A stretch of 64,000 nucleotides of DNA from Diphasiastrum complanatum. Lineage: Eukaryota > Streptophyta > Lycopodiopsida > Lycopodiales > Lycopodiaceae. Location: positions 31,769,410-31,833,409 of the forward strand of contig CM055107.1 in the NCBI GenBank assembly GCA_029204225.1. Reading direction: 5' to 3'. Positions 11,184 through 22,952 of the stretch are shown here, piece by piece. Below the pieces are notes generated by a model. It did not search any database. It saw only the letters and a program-made list of their open reading frames with translations, and was not told where the DNA came from. The position numbers were made by a program, and so were the translations under genes. Every line of letters starts with the position of its first letter. Position 1 is the stretch's first letter.

Positions 11184-12515
11184 TTAAGATCTTCTCCTTT
11201 TGATGCTCCTCCTCAATGCAAGCAACATCACACTTGCCAAGATCTCCTCTTGAGTGATCTCCTCCTTTGTCAAGCTCACCCTCTCAAAAGCAACACTAGC
11301 TTCCAACTTAAACAATCTTCCATGCTTAAATTCCTTTGCAATGCAAACATCATTCTTCAAGATGAAACAAACACCATGCTTGAAGTGGACATCCAAACCA
11401 CTTTCTAAGAGTAAACCAACACTAAGCATATTCTTGGTGATTGATGGTACATAAAGGACATTTTCTAGATCCATGCATTTTGAGGATTCTAGACACAAAG
11501 AGATGGTGCCAACACCATCTATCCTACACTCTTCATCATTTGCAGTAAAGACAAACGTTTTAGCATCATTTAAAGAGTGTAAGGTTGAGAAAAAGTCCTT
11601 TTCACAAGACATGTGGGAGCTAGCCCCACTATCAATCCACCAAGTGTCTCTTGAATTGCTATTGCTTGTTCGTGAGGATGTAGATGCCATCAAGAATACA
11701 TCAACTTCATCCTCCTCCTCCTCCTCATGTGCAAGGTCTCCTTGTTTGTCCTCCTCCTCTTGTGCTCTTAGCCTCTTGTAGCATTCGGATGCATAATGCC
11801 CCTTCTTTCCACAAAAGAAGTATTTTTGCTTTGACTTGTCCTTTGAGCTTGATGCATCATCCTCTTCTTTGGCCTCCTTGGGATGCTTCTTCTTTCCATT
11901 GGTCTTCTTTTTGCCCTTGAATGAGAAATTGGTTTTCTCACCTCCATCCGGCAAAGACAATGAGCTCATTCTTGCCTTGGTGTGGAGCATCCTACACTCT
12001 TCAGCCACTAATACACTGTGAAGTTTTTCTATAGTTGGCAAAGTGTCTTGGATGGCAAAACTTTGGACCAAATTTGCAAAGTCATCTCCTAGACCATTAA
12101 GGACAATTTGTACAAGCTCTCCATCATGAATCTTCTCTCCAATGGGACCCAACTCCCTATTTAGAGACTTGATTATGAGTTCATAATCCTGTGCACTCTC
12201 CTCACTTCTCCTCATGCTTTGCAAAATTTGATTTCTAAGCATAAGAACTCTAGAAGTGTTGCTAGACTCATAGATTGATTTTAAAGACTCCCAAGCCTCT
12301 TTAGCACTAGTACAAGTTGATACTTCTCTCAAAAAATCATCGCTCACATTCATCTTCACACAATGAAGTGCAAGCCTAGATCTCTTCTTGTATCTAGCTA
12401 ACTCCTGTGCACCTAGAGGTTCATCTTCATCTTCAATCAAGAACTCATAAAGGTCTTGGAGCACCAAGAGTGACTCCATCCTAATCTTCCAAATAGAATA
12501 ATTTGTAGAATTCAA
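11184..12515 (-). pseudogene. Copia gag-protease of element H
   Basis: This is one of the longest clean frames in the window (443 residues). Residues 1-20 (NSTNYSIWKIRMESLL) are the typical start of a copia gag, followed by the UBN2-type capsid region to about 185 (KEAWESLKSIYESS, then LNGLGDDFANLVQSF). A Lys-rich linker leads to a zinc knuckle at 231-244 whose first Cys is Tyr (YFFCGKKGHYASEC). The protease active site WWIDSGASSHM is near residue 290. The real gag start was probably further upstream: codons continuing the family sequence lie 5' of the first Met, separated by a 1-base shift. The frame ends soon after protease, so RT is not translated from it. The mutant knuckle and missing pol suggest an inactive copy. 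Confidence 0.8.
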
Positions 12516-12530
12516 CCTCTCACTAGCTTC

Positions 12531-13020
12531 TAGAAGTATGCTCCAGCAGATCCCATCTTACTAGTGACTTCTACAAACAAGAAATAGATTTGATTGACTT
12601 GAAACTCACAAAGGTCTAACACTCATAGTGTTTCACTCTAATTTTATTTCTAATCCAACAAATGGACTTATAATCACAATTCTATCACTCCCTCACAAAG
12701 CTGGAATGAAGATAAGATGAAATGAAAACTACTTTCAAACAAATCTTGCCAAGAAATGGATTTGATTGTCTCTAGAAACTCACGAAGGTCTCTCTCTTGT
12801 AGTGTTTGTAGCAAAAATCAGAGCCAGGCATGTTGACGTAGTTTTCTCTACTTTACGCATGTCCGATCGAATTGATGTAAAAAAAGAAAACGAAGAGAAA
12901 TAAAGTTTCTAGAACATGAACGGTGCGATTGAAATGTTAACGGTTTAGTTGAGAGAAAACTGAACCAAAATCTGTAAAAAAAAAAACAGGCCAGAAAGAT
13001 ACAATGGCTAAAAAAAAATC
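12531..13020. other. Leader-like sequence beside copia H
   Basis: Two related blocks (around 12587-12640 and 12757-12815: gatttgattg, then gaaactcac, then aaggtct, then agtgtttg) suggest an old duplication in the 5' leader of element H. A plus-strand atcagagcca motif at about 12824 resembles part of a primer site, but the rest does not fit. Confidence 0.35.
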
Positions 13021-13750
13021 AGCAACCCATCACTCACACCAAGCCCTCAAGCAATCCATCCCACTCATTCAAGATATAAGCCTACTAGTATGACAATGGA
13101 CTACAACCAACCAACTAACCCTCACCATGAAATCACTCTCACCCATCAATCCTCTCAACAAAAACAAGCAAACATCCTCTCCAAGTAATTTGAAGCACTC
13201 AACTATGAACTCACACTAGTAATGAGGTCCAAGCAATCAACACACAACCACAATATCTCAACTCCTCAATATGAGCAAGCAAGCATAGTAAGTAACATCA
13301 CTCCCAACCCCCAAGACAACTACAACTCTCAACCCTCAAACATACCCACTCCTAAAATCCTCACTCACAAAAGTACTAACATTTAAAAGTACTAACTCTT
13401 CACAACATCTCATTATTATCCAACTATCATTGAGCTATTTCAAGCAACTCACAATCCTTCTAACCAACCCACCAACATTGAACTCACCTCAAGCAATCAA
13501 TCAAGCCAAAGTTTAGAATACACCTTACTAACTATGGAGTTAACAACACACAAGCAACAAATAGGCATGAGGGCACAAAGCAACCATTAACCTCCCACAA
13601 ACTACTAATCCACATTGCAAGTGACTAACATTGAACAACTAACATTCACAACAATTAGCCACAAAATGGAATTAACTTCAAAGCACACTCAAACAAGCAG
13701 GCAACTCCCAAAAGTGCCAACTCCTAAAAGTACTAACATACAATACTAAC
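13021..13750. other. G-poor, A+C-rich tract
   Basis: The plus strand is strikingly poor in G and rich in short words such as actcac, actaac, caagc and ctcaac, over about 700 bp. No frame of note. It behaves like a diverged simple-sequence region with strong strand asymmetry, not like an LTR or gene I recognise. Confidence 0.6.
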
Positions 13751-14758
13751 ATGTGAAATACAAGGAGTTGGCTCCTTCTTATAGGAAAATCCAATGCATC
13801 CTCTTCACAATGCCATCTTGCCATTCTTCATGCCCTTCAAGCCCTCTTTGCCATTTGTCCCCAACCCATTTGATAGTACACCTAGTGGCCTTCCATAAGA
13901 GAGTGGGGGAGTGGTACATTCAAGGCTCTCTTCTAAAACTAGCCAAGATGCCATTTTTGTCAAAGGCTAGGGAGGCCATTCAGGTTTTCTCTTTTGTACA
14001 CCCTAGAAGCCCAAAATGTCAATGGCTAGCCTCCCAATTTTTATAGCCTCCAAGGTGTTTTGGCATTTATTATCCAGATTTTGGGTGAGGTCAACCCCTA
14101 TTTTTAGTAGGCGGCTTTCGTTTTTCTTTGGGTACCTGTGTTTTCGGCCTTTCTTCAGTTTTTCAAGGGTCGTGCGCCTATTGCTCATTTGTCTAGGTTT
14201 TTGGCCTGTTGGGTCACCACTTGGCCTGCATATTTCGTTAATTGCCCGTAAATTGTCCAAACTTTGCCGTTAGGGTTTTTGTGACTCCCTGACACTGAAT
14301 CCATACTTGAGCTCCCACGACAAGATGGTTTCCCTGAAAAATACACTAAGTGATCATATATTAGTAAAAATGGACTCAGTACATGGTGAGATTTTAGCAC
14401 GGTCATATCGGCTATTTTTTTTCAACTAGCCAATTTTTTGAAAAGTCGTAAAATATTTACCGGCCATTTCTAAGGCCGCAAAATTTGCTCTAGCCTCATT
14501 TAGGGCGGGCTGGGACCCAACTCTAAGACAAATTTGTGCCGATTTTTCTTTGATAACTGGGTTTTACATGTCGATTTTTTCAATCATTGCAAACTTAAAC
14601 TTCAATATTAGCCTGATTTTCCATGTGAAAATATCGGCTAACAATAATATATCGTAATTCTCCTTCAATACTTGTCCAATGAATAAAACCAATTCAGTCA
14701 AATATGAATTATGAACCAAGGTAAGGAATAAAACTTAGTTAATAAAGAAAATAATTAC
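13751..14758. other. Spacer with possible intron/exon remnants of the adjacent gene
   Basis: No known protein. On the minus strand a pyrimidine-rich acceptor-like site (gtatttttcag) at about 14333-14343 precedes an open stretch, so a further exon of the decayed gene to the right is possible but not shown. Opposed short frames at 14003-14273 overlap on both strands and are not convincing. Confidence 0.3.
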
Positions 14759-16175
14759 TTGAAAAGCTGCCAACCACCATATATCATTTTCGGACTGGAC
14801 ACTATATTTGAAGTCTCCTTGGTCCCCTATTTGTGATAGTGCACCATTCATGAGAGTTATACTAACTCTCCCCATCTTCTACCCTTTCAAAATCTCTGAC
14901 TCATCTAACTTAAGTACTATGATTATTTTTCCATTCACCTTTTCTAAGGTTATATCATACAATGTGACCATGTATGTTAACAAGTAATTTAGATCAACAA
15001 AGAAGTTGGTTGATGAATTATATGACATGGATCTTCCATCAGTTTCATACACTTCCTCTATATGAAATGGGGTGCCAATGATTTTATGCATACTTAAGTT
15101 CAATGTATTCGTGTCTATCTTCAAGTGATATGACCTAGGGATAGGGACTTTTCTAATTCAAACTTGCTTAAAGGCATCCCTAATAAGTTGAATATTGTTG
15201 AATATGCTTCTCTGCTAACACCAAAAAAATCACAAACACCTTGAACTATAGTTTTATCTAATATTTTATGAATGTCTAACATCAAAGACTCTGCAATTTT
15301 GGACTTTACATTAGAGCTCCTATTGTTCATCATGATACACTCAGTGGATTTGCCTATCAATATTGAACCCAACGACATTCCAATTGATGCATTGTCCTTT
15401 ATATTCTGATGAGCTACTAATGTAGATCTGCAAAAAAAAAAACAGATAGACAACATAGTAGCAGATATAAAAATATATGTCACTAATCAAGTTACAAAAA
15501 ATTAGAGTATGCTTACTTGAATGCTCAAATTCTTCTATTTTTATAACCCTCTTTTGAAAGGGTCTGAATATCCTTGCGTTTTTCCCGTTTTTTCTTCTTA
15601 CTCCTAGCCTCCTCCTTCTTAGCCTCCTCCACATCCTTCAGTAATTGCAAGTTTTCCATACAAATAGATTGTAAGATTGATTGCATTCGATCTAGTTCTG
15701 ATTTGATATCGAACGTTGTCTTTTGTAATGAATCATTATTCTTCTGTAATGATTCATTATTTTTTTTAAGTTGTTCATCTTTCTCTAAAGTCTTTTGGAC
15801 ATGACAATCTCTTTTTTGATAAAAAGAGGATATGTGTATCAACTCACATTCTAACAAGTGAATTTTTTTCATTGAAAACTGATTTCCATAGTTTTGCAAT
15901 CTCTCACAACATCCTAATAATCTAGTATGCCCATTGCATATCCATATTACTAGATTAGTTATTGAAGAGAATGTGGGATGAGTCAATGTGCTAGGATCTT
16001 GAGGACACAATGATCCGTCAGTCCACAAATCCAAGTTCTTTTTTCCTTCTGCCCTATAAGGGGAACGATTAGCAACAGATAATGAAACTCCTTTGCCTCC
16101 TCGTCTCTGTATGGATGCCAAATCATTAGGAATATCCAAATGTAGATGATACAATGTCGTCATCAGATAAAGCAA
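14759..16175 (-). pseudogene. Decayed multi-exon gene of unknown function
   Basis: Three minus-strand open segments form one gene-like chain. Segment 1 (16175-15525, about 216 codons) has a CxH-containing N-terminal part and then a clear coiled coil (LKKNNESLQKNNDSLQK) ending in a Lys/Arg-rich stretch. A good donor (attcaa/GTAAGC, near 15515) and an acceptor with a long T-run (tttttgcag, near 15430) bound an intron. Segment 2 (15430-15121) continues in phase with segment 1 apart from a TGA just before the donor. Segment 3 (15120-14759) follows after a 1-base frame change, has an in-frame TAG, and ends at another donor-like site (tttcaa/GTAATT). No retroelement motif is present. I cannot name a family. 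The stops and shift suggest a recent pseudogene, unless they are sequencing errors. Confidence 0.5.
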
Positions 16176-16249
16176 GACAAAACAAAACAGTACAAAACAA
16201 AATAAAGTACTTATCTTTAATTATATTATATACTCTGTCTGATTCAAAT

Positions 16250-16442
16250 TTGGAGATGGCACTCATATTTTCAGTCCGATGTGGGGATGGCGCTTATATT
16301 TGGAGATGGCGCTCATAATCTTAGTCCAATGTGAATGGCGTTCATATTTCGTTCATATTTGGAGATGGCGCTCAAATTTTGATTCCAATGGAGGGATGTT
16401 TTTTTCCCTGATTTGAATTTGTAGATGGCGGTCATATTTTCA
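16250..16442. repeat. Short-motif repeat cluster (ggagatggcgctcatattt)
   Basis: The motif ggagatggcgctcatattt, with small changes, occurs about six times in 190 bp (for example near 16252, 16297, 16363 and 16423), interspersed with cagtccgatg/gattccaatg blocks. It is an irregular minisatellite just upstream of the decayed multi-exon gene. Confidence 0.75.
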
Positions 16443-17137
16443 AATTTTGACAAGTTAGACTGTGAACAGTTTAGAGTTGTTAACTGTGACTGTAAACACT
16501 ATGGTTAGATCATTGGGAGTTAGGGAGGCCTCGGGAGTGGTATGGGCAACCAAATAAGCAATATTGTTTTCTTTTATTTTGATATTTTTCTTTATCCTGC
16601 ATGGCATTCCTTAAAGGGTCTTTTTGATATTTAGAACTCCTCTAATGCCTATTGATCAAGTATATACCAGAATCTTAATTATGATTTTTCAATCACAACT
16701 CATCAGATTCTTAAACCATACCTAATCATAAGAGAACATTTATTTTTCTTAGAAGACATATGAGTTGTTATAAAAAGTCATTTCCACTAGGAAAATTCTA
16801 GACTTATCCAACTCACTTACGATGTCTATAAAAGAATTGTAATCCTCAAAACTTCCTTATCTCAAACATGACATTAAGTGTCATTCCAAAGTTAGGATTT
16901 ATTCTAGAGTGCATCTAGATTATAATACTCTTAAGTTCTTATCTAGAATAACTTAATATTCACTGGAACTTTTATATGAGAAGTTCTGACTTTTGGCTTA
17001 CATCTATTATCCAACTCCTCTTGAGCTACTGAGATATCATTCCATCATTTTCCAATCAAGAAAAGATTAAGGCAAAAGAAATTTCATGTATTCTATGGAC
17101 AAAAATCCTCTTAATAAATTCAAAATAGATAAAGGTT
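16443..17137. other. Spacer, possible gypsy gag remnant near its end
   Basis: No long frame. Since a gypsy zinc knuckle follows directly at 17138, the last few hundred bases may be worn gag sequence, but I cannot show it. Confidence 0.3.
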
Positions 17138-17390
17138 TATCGCAAAGAAGGCAGATGCTTCAAATGTGGAGAGAAAGGACATCTTTTCTTTAAATGTCCT
17201 CTTAAAGATGCGAAGACTCCCACTTCAGAGAAAGGAAATCAAGTGGTGGCACAAACAATTGTAAGTATGCCAACATAGTAAGGATGTACGGGGATTAAAA
17301 ACTTCAGGACTACTTCACCCTTTACCCATTCCTGAATCCCCATGGGAACACATTACTATGGATTTTGTCTCAGGGTTAAACCTAAGACTA
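17138..17390 (+). pseudogene. Ty3/gypsy relic: gag zinc knuckle joined to integrase start
   Basis: A plus-strand frame reads YRKEGRCFKCGEKGHLFFKC, an intact CX2CX4HX4C gag zinc knuckle, and stops at 17278. In another frame, starting at 17280, the text [20 protein letters not shown] is the conserved stretch just before the first catalytic Asp region of gypsy integrases (LP-IPE-PWE-I-MDF). Protease, RT and RNase H, which normally lie between these, are missing, so a large internal deletion has joined the two. The integrase text fades after about 17390. Confidence 0.7.
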
Positions 17391-18727
<1,337 letters not shown>

Positions 18728-19215
18728 AGGCTTCAAGTCATAAAGTGCATTATGGAGTTTACAGACATGATGGTTCATACCTTCAAGAACTATCCTTCGA
18801 GCTATAGCATATAGATGTCTTGGTCGATGACTTCGTTCAGATAAGTCGTCTGTACATCGAGATGATGTACTTCAAGATCGGCTACTGCAACATACGATAG
18901 GAGGGCTTGGATCAATGAATGCTTGACTACTGGACTAAAAGTCTCATTGTCGTCGATGTTGGAGATCTGAATGAGTGCTTGTGCTACTAGTCGGGCCTTC
19001 CTGCTGTCAACAGCTGCATTGGCATTGTACTTGATCTTAAATACCCATTTGCAATCAATAAATTTGCTGCCAATAGGAGATTCGACTAATGACCATGTTT
19101 GGTTCTTGATCAGAGAGGAATATTCTTTGTCCATTGCTTCTCTCCAAAGATCGGAGTCTATTTGGCTAAGTGCCTCTTCGACAGTAGTCGGTTCTTGCAT
19201 TAAAAAATAGTCAGA
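18728..19215 (-). pseudogene. Copia RT N-terminal fragment (J-like family)
   Basis: Read on the minus strand, this fragment runs from the linker (MQEPTTVEEAL) through the first part of a copia RT: WREAMDKEYSSL, NQTWSLVE, CKWVFKIKYN, RKARLVAQ, then ETFSPVVKHS and DVQTTYLNEVIDQDIYML, then, after a break, HHVCKLHNALYDLKP. It closely follows the RT of element J1 (42010-42660). It ends before the YVDD active site. It abuts, in opposite orientation, the plus-strand C-family LTR, with a short C-family internal piece between them. Confidence 0.75.
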
Positions 19216-19221
19216 CTTGTT

Positions 19222-19255
19222 GGAATTCATGGTCAAACCCAATTCCAGTAAGGTA
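19222..19255 (+). promoter_or_regulatory. PPT-side internal end upstream of the C1 LTR
   Basis: These ~34 bases match, as reverse complement, the sequence just inside the 3' LTR of C2 (31334-31370), including the ccagtaaggtaa stretch that takes the PPT position before the LTR's first TG. It shows that a C-family element also ended here. Confidence 0.6.
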
Positions 19256-20065
19256 ATGAGCATTCTGAAAAACACTACTTATACCTATCTTTGGAAAATT
19301 CACAAAAGAAGAGAAGGCTTGAAAAATTACTATAGCAGAAGCTTGACTCACATTTTTAGAATTTCTTGATATTGTATCAACTCGAAAAATCTAGATTTTT
19401 TTATATCCGAAAGTTAGAACTTTTCAATTTGTATCGACTCAAATAATCTGAGATTTTTTCGAGACCCAAAAACCAGAATTTTTCGATATGGGCTTGACTC
19501 GAAAAATCTGTAATTTTTGGAGTTAGTGTATATTTGCCGAGTCCTTGTATATTTTTGAGTCCTTGTATATTTTTGAGTCATTGTAAAATTTGATACTGTC
19601 AGGACTCCAACATTGATAGTTCATCTACTTCTATTGCTCTCTTGCAAAGCGACGGCTATCTACTGTAGGACAAATGTAGTTAATCAAGTAGATTAATGTC
19701 AACTTCCAATGTACTGATCATCTGACTTCCAATTATCAAGGAAGATCTATTGGAGTCAACGCTATGATCAGGACGTGATCTCGCAAGCATTTTGTTAGGA
19801 TTATAGTTAAGTTCATTTTTCGAATTTAGTAGTACTACGTGATCAAGTAGTTATCAGCTGAAGCGGTTTTTGCACCCTCACTCTCGCATCCAATTTCAAG
19901 TTTCTTGTATTCATTTTGATTTGTAATCAAAGTGCAATTTTGTCCATTGTATTGTTGTTCCATTGCGAAGTGTGTATTATTTTGATGTTGAATGCTAGTT
20001 GGTAACTAACATACTTCCGATCACCACTTTCGCTGCAAAATATCGAATTTCTCTAATTTCTTACA
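19256..20065 (+). repeat. Complete C-family LTR, plus orientation (C1)
   Basis: The LTR starts TGAGCATTCTG and ends TTACA directly before a primer-binding site. Its reverse-complement relative is the LTR at 30569-31333. It holds several actcgaaaaatct/tttttcgag blocks and two tandem copies of gagtccttgtatattttt (near 19538-19575). Confidence 0.85.
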
Positions 20066-20077
20066 TGGTTTCAAAGC
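20066..20077 (+). promoter_or_regulatory. Primer-binding site of C1
   Basis: The plus strand reads TGGTTTCAAAGC, two mismatches from the standard TGGTATCAGAGC, directly after the LTR end. This position fixes the LTR boundary. Confidence 0.8.
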
Positions 20078-20189
20078 GGGTGTCTTAGTAACCTGTATTT
20101 TTTAGTGCAGATTCAGTCTTGTTTCTACCAAGACTTCATCTCAGCAAGTGCGCAGCCAACAACTTCGTGCTACTGTTGTTTCTATCAAA

Positions 20190-20415
20190 AATATCACCAA
20201 AATGGATTTGAGTTCTAGCTCTTCTCTGATTGACAAACTCAACGGAGAGAACTACCATCTTTGGAATTTCAAGATGAGAGTTGTGTTACTAGCCAAGGAA
20301 CTATGGGACATAGTTGATGGCACTGAAGACCAGAGGGAGAAGCACCAGATGGAAGCAACGAGATGACAAGGCATTTGCCTTAATCACACTAAATATCAAA
20401 GACTCTCAGATTGAG
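20190..20415 (+). pseudogene. Copia gag N-terminus of C1
   Basis: About 125 bp downstream of the primer site a frame reads LIDKLNGENYHLWNFKMRVV, then ELWDIVDGTE: the standard opening of a copia gag. The family sequence shifts frame at about 20360 and is lost by about 20415, so only the first ~60 residues are recognisable. The element's body is deleted. Confidence 0.75.
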
Positions 20416-22118
20416 GGCCTCTGATTTTGTAAATAATGAGAAACCACATTGGGATCTAGATTAAACCTCAAAATTTTTCAAAATATCCCACATTTGATCA
20501 AATGGTTTTCTTCTTTTCCATATCGCGACTAGGTACTAAAACACACCATTGATTATCAAATCTTTACAATCCTAGAATTCCCTTTACACACCATTGATCA
20601 TCAAATCTTTACAATCCTAGAATTCCCTTTCCAAAATTACTAATGTCTCACACCATCACCTTTTCCTTCTAAAAAATCCTTAACCGCCTTATCTGATATT
20701 CTAGAGATCCATTGATCATCTAGTTGTCCTACAATCACTATAGAGAATTATCTCTGATTCCCAAACACTGGAGAATCCATTTATTTGAATGACTGGCATG
20801 CTTATCAGATGGATACTACAAATCCACATCTGACCCTATGATCTAAGCAGAAGAATTAATATGGTTCACTATTACACTCTGAATCTTTCTGGTTATTGAC
20901 AAGCTTCGAATCCCCTACTGATGCATCAAATTTAGGGACAATCTTCTGACACTAACAGATCCAATGTAATCCACGTATCACATTCCACTTCTAACATCAC
21001 AATTGACATCCAAAACCTCGGATAACTCAATGGTTACAAAGATATCAGTTACAAATTCAACTGAATGAATTCTATCCAAGAAATTAATAATCGGTAGCAA
21101 GCAATTATTTACTGGGATTTAGACAAAATTCTAACTACGAAATACATTTCCTGATCACACTTACTACCTTTGATGTCCACTCTTCTTCCCTCAGAATTTT
21201 CAGTTCCTTGAAAATAAGGTACCCAAAAGACGTAACGACATTAATAAATGTTTAAAAAATTAATTACTGTGGGAAAAATTCTAAAACAATTTCATTTATG
21301 TCCTATACCTGGGCTGAATATCTGATATATCAAAAGTGATTTACTAGTCAGGCCTGATAGCTTATTGGAAAGGTAAAAGGAATGCTAATCATGTTGTAAA
21401 TAATTTCAAAATGATCTCCTTATGGATTTGGAGAGATCCATCCCCCAAAAATCACCAAAAATGGTCATTTTTTGAACTTTTTTGACTTCCTACAAGTTCA
21501 ATTGCTGGAATTCTTGGCTATAACTTCAGGGAAAGCTTCAAAAGTCTTTGGTTCACATCTTTACAAGCTCTACATGGTGTTTTATAGCCACTTACTATCC
21601 AACTTTATGAAAAAAACAAGCAAAAATAATGATTTTTGGCTATTTTTCGATTTTTTTCATCACAATTAAGTGAAAATTCATGACATACAACTCTTTCTCT
21701 AACACATGCAACCAATTTACAGAATTATAACCATCTAATTGATCTGATCCTACTGGATTTTGGTTCTTACTATCTATTTTGTGCCAAAAAGCATGAAAAA
21801 CTAAACAATTTTGACCAAAACAGAGCGTAGAATCATAAATCATTGGAAAGAACTGGCATGCATCATTAATTTCATCATTAATGAACCCTAAAACAAAAGT
21901 ACACTTGCTGAAAAATTCAGATTTACCAAAGATTTGATCTACACAAGAAAAAGCTCCAAAAAAATATCACAAATTGGTCTTCAAGGACAATTCTCCATAA
22001 AACCACAAAAAATCCAAGGTAATGGATCTTAGCAACATGCGCATTGAAACTAGGATAGTACAACCACTTGCACCCTTGCTATCTACCTTGGAAGAGAATT
22101 TCAATGATCCAATCCGAA
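20416..22118. other. Spacer without recognised gene
   Basis: No domain recognised over about 1.7 kb, apart from the 45-bp tandem duplication listed separately. The base composition is AT-rich with C-rich patches on the plus strand. Confidence 0.4.
20543..20631. repeat. 45-bp tandem duplication
   Basis: Two near-identical copies of the block acaccattgat.atcaaatc, then ctagaattcccttt, start at 20543 and 20588. Confidence 0.85.
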
Positions 22119-22232
22119 ATAGAGAGAGAACGTGCATTCCATAGAGAGAGAACGTGCATTCCACCGGAGGGAGGAGAGAGAACGTGCATTCCACCGAAGA
22201 GAGGAGAAAGAATGTGCATTCCGTAGAGAGAG
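22119..22232. repeat. Short tandem repeat (agagagaacgtgcattcc)
   Basis: Four to five copies of a 20-30-bp unit containing gagagagaacgtgcattcc lie in a row, with variable spacer bases (ata, accggagggag, accgaagag). A minus-strand frame over it shows the translated echo VECTFSLL, which is a repeat artefact. Confidence 0.8.
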
Positions 22233-22394
22233 AATGATAGATTCCTAGGAGAGAGAAAATTGGATGGACATTATGCTCATGGAGGTGGTCCCAAAATACA
22301 ATAGACACCTGAGCACAAGGCATTACGGCATAGGAATCAAGATTATTGATTGATTCCTCTAGTTTTTGGATCTATTTTATGCCTTTGAAGGCTA
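22233..22394. other. Short spacer left of copia F1
   Basis: No recognised feature; similarity to the F-family LTR starts at about 22395. Confidence 0.35.
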
Positions 22395-22952
22395 TGATAG
22401 CGGACTTCTTGAATCTCTGCAAATCCCGCTCACAAAATTGTCTCGCTCACAGGCGGACTTCTATTCTGTATATTTTCTATATGCTATTGTATGTATCTTA
22501 TACATCTAGTAATTGCATACATTTAGAGTAGCACATCTGATTAGATAGACTAAACAATCTATAACTAATCATGGATTACAAGAAAGGTGGTTTAGGCACG
22601 TCCTAATGCTCTTTTGTTGATGTCATCATATCAGATCAGGGTCTTTGTACTTCTTGGTACTTGCATGATCTTCCTGATCCTTTGGAGCGTGAAGGTCAAA
22701 AAGTATCGAGAAGATTTTTGTGTCGCTTCGAGTGTTTGACTTTCGTGTCGTCTGACTTTCTCCTGTTGTATCACAAATACTTTTCTTTCATGAACATTTC
22801 GCATTCGTGCCTTTTCGTCAGGATGTTCGCGAACATTTTTGCTTCATGTCTTTTCATCAAGATGTTTGCGAACATTTTCGCTTCGTGTCTTTTCGTCAAA
22901 CTGAGGGCTAAAAGCTAGCAAAGCTTTGGGAACAGAAATATTTTGTTTCTTC
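22395..22952 (-). repeat. 3' LTR of F1 (truncated)
   Basis: On the minus strand it starts after a GAGAGAGAGA PPT, and it shares blocks with the F2 LTRs (aaagctttgctagct near the start; gcggacttct and ctcacaggcggac near the other end). Inside, a ~48-bp unit (ttttgcttcatgtcttttc type) is repeated two or three times between 22795 and 22905. The far end is missing. Confidence 0.65.

Larger units (their letters stand above)
10209..12530 (-). mobile_element. Copia element H, 5' part of coding region plus 3' LTR side
   Basis: This minus-strand Ty1/copia element keeps gag, protease and a fragment from the end of integrase, but lacks the integrase core, RT and RNase H: the integrase tail runs almost directly to the PPT and 3' LTR. 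It therefore looks like an internally deleted copy. On its right (5') side I found no clean primer-binding site or second LTR. Confidence 0.7.

Noticed and set aside
12800-12815. ttgtagtg near 12797 as the second end of the CACTA element
   Set aside because: It lies within a block that has a related copy at about 12620 reading catagtgtttc, so it belongs to a local duplication; the adjoining bases do not match the inverted end at 5022.
12819-12832. atcagagccagg as a plus-strand primer-binding site
   Set aside because: Only the second half matches the standard site, there is no TG..CA edge before it, and the adjacent copia runs on the other strand.
22395-22952. TGATAT...ATCA at 51403-52318 and 56778-57680 as the F-family LTR borders
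   Set aside because: These would give a neat short inverted repeat, but the target duplication and the PPT position both place the true LTR start about 155 bp further out, at TGAAGAAAC.
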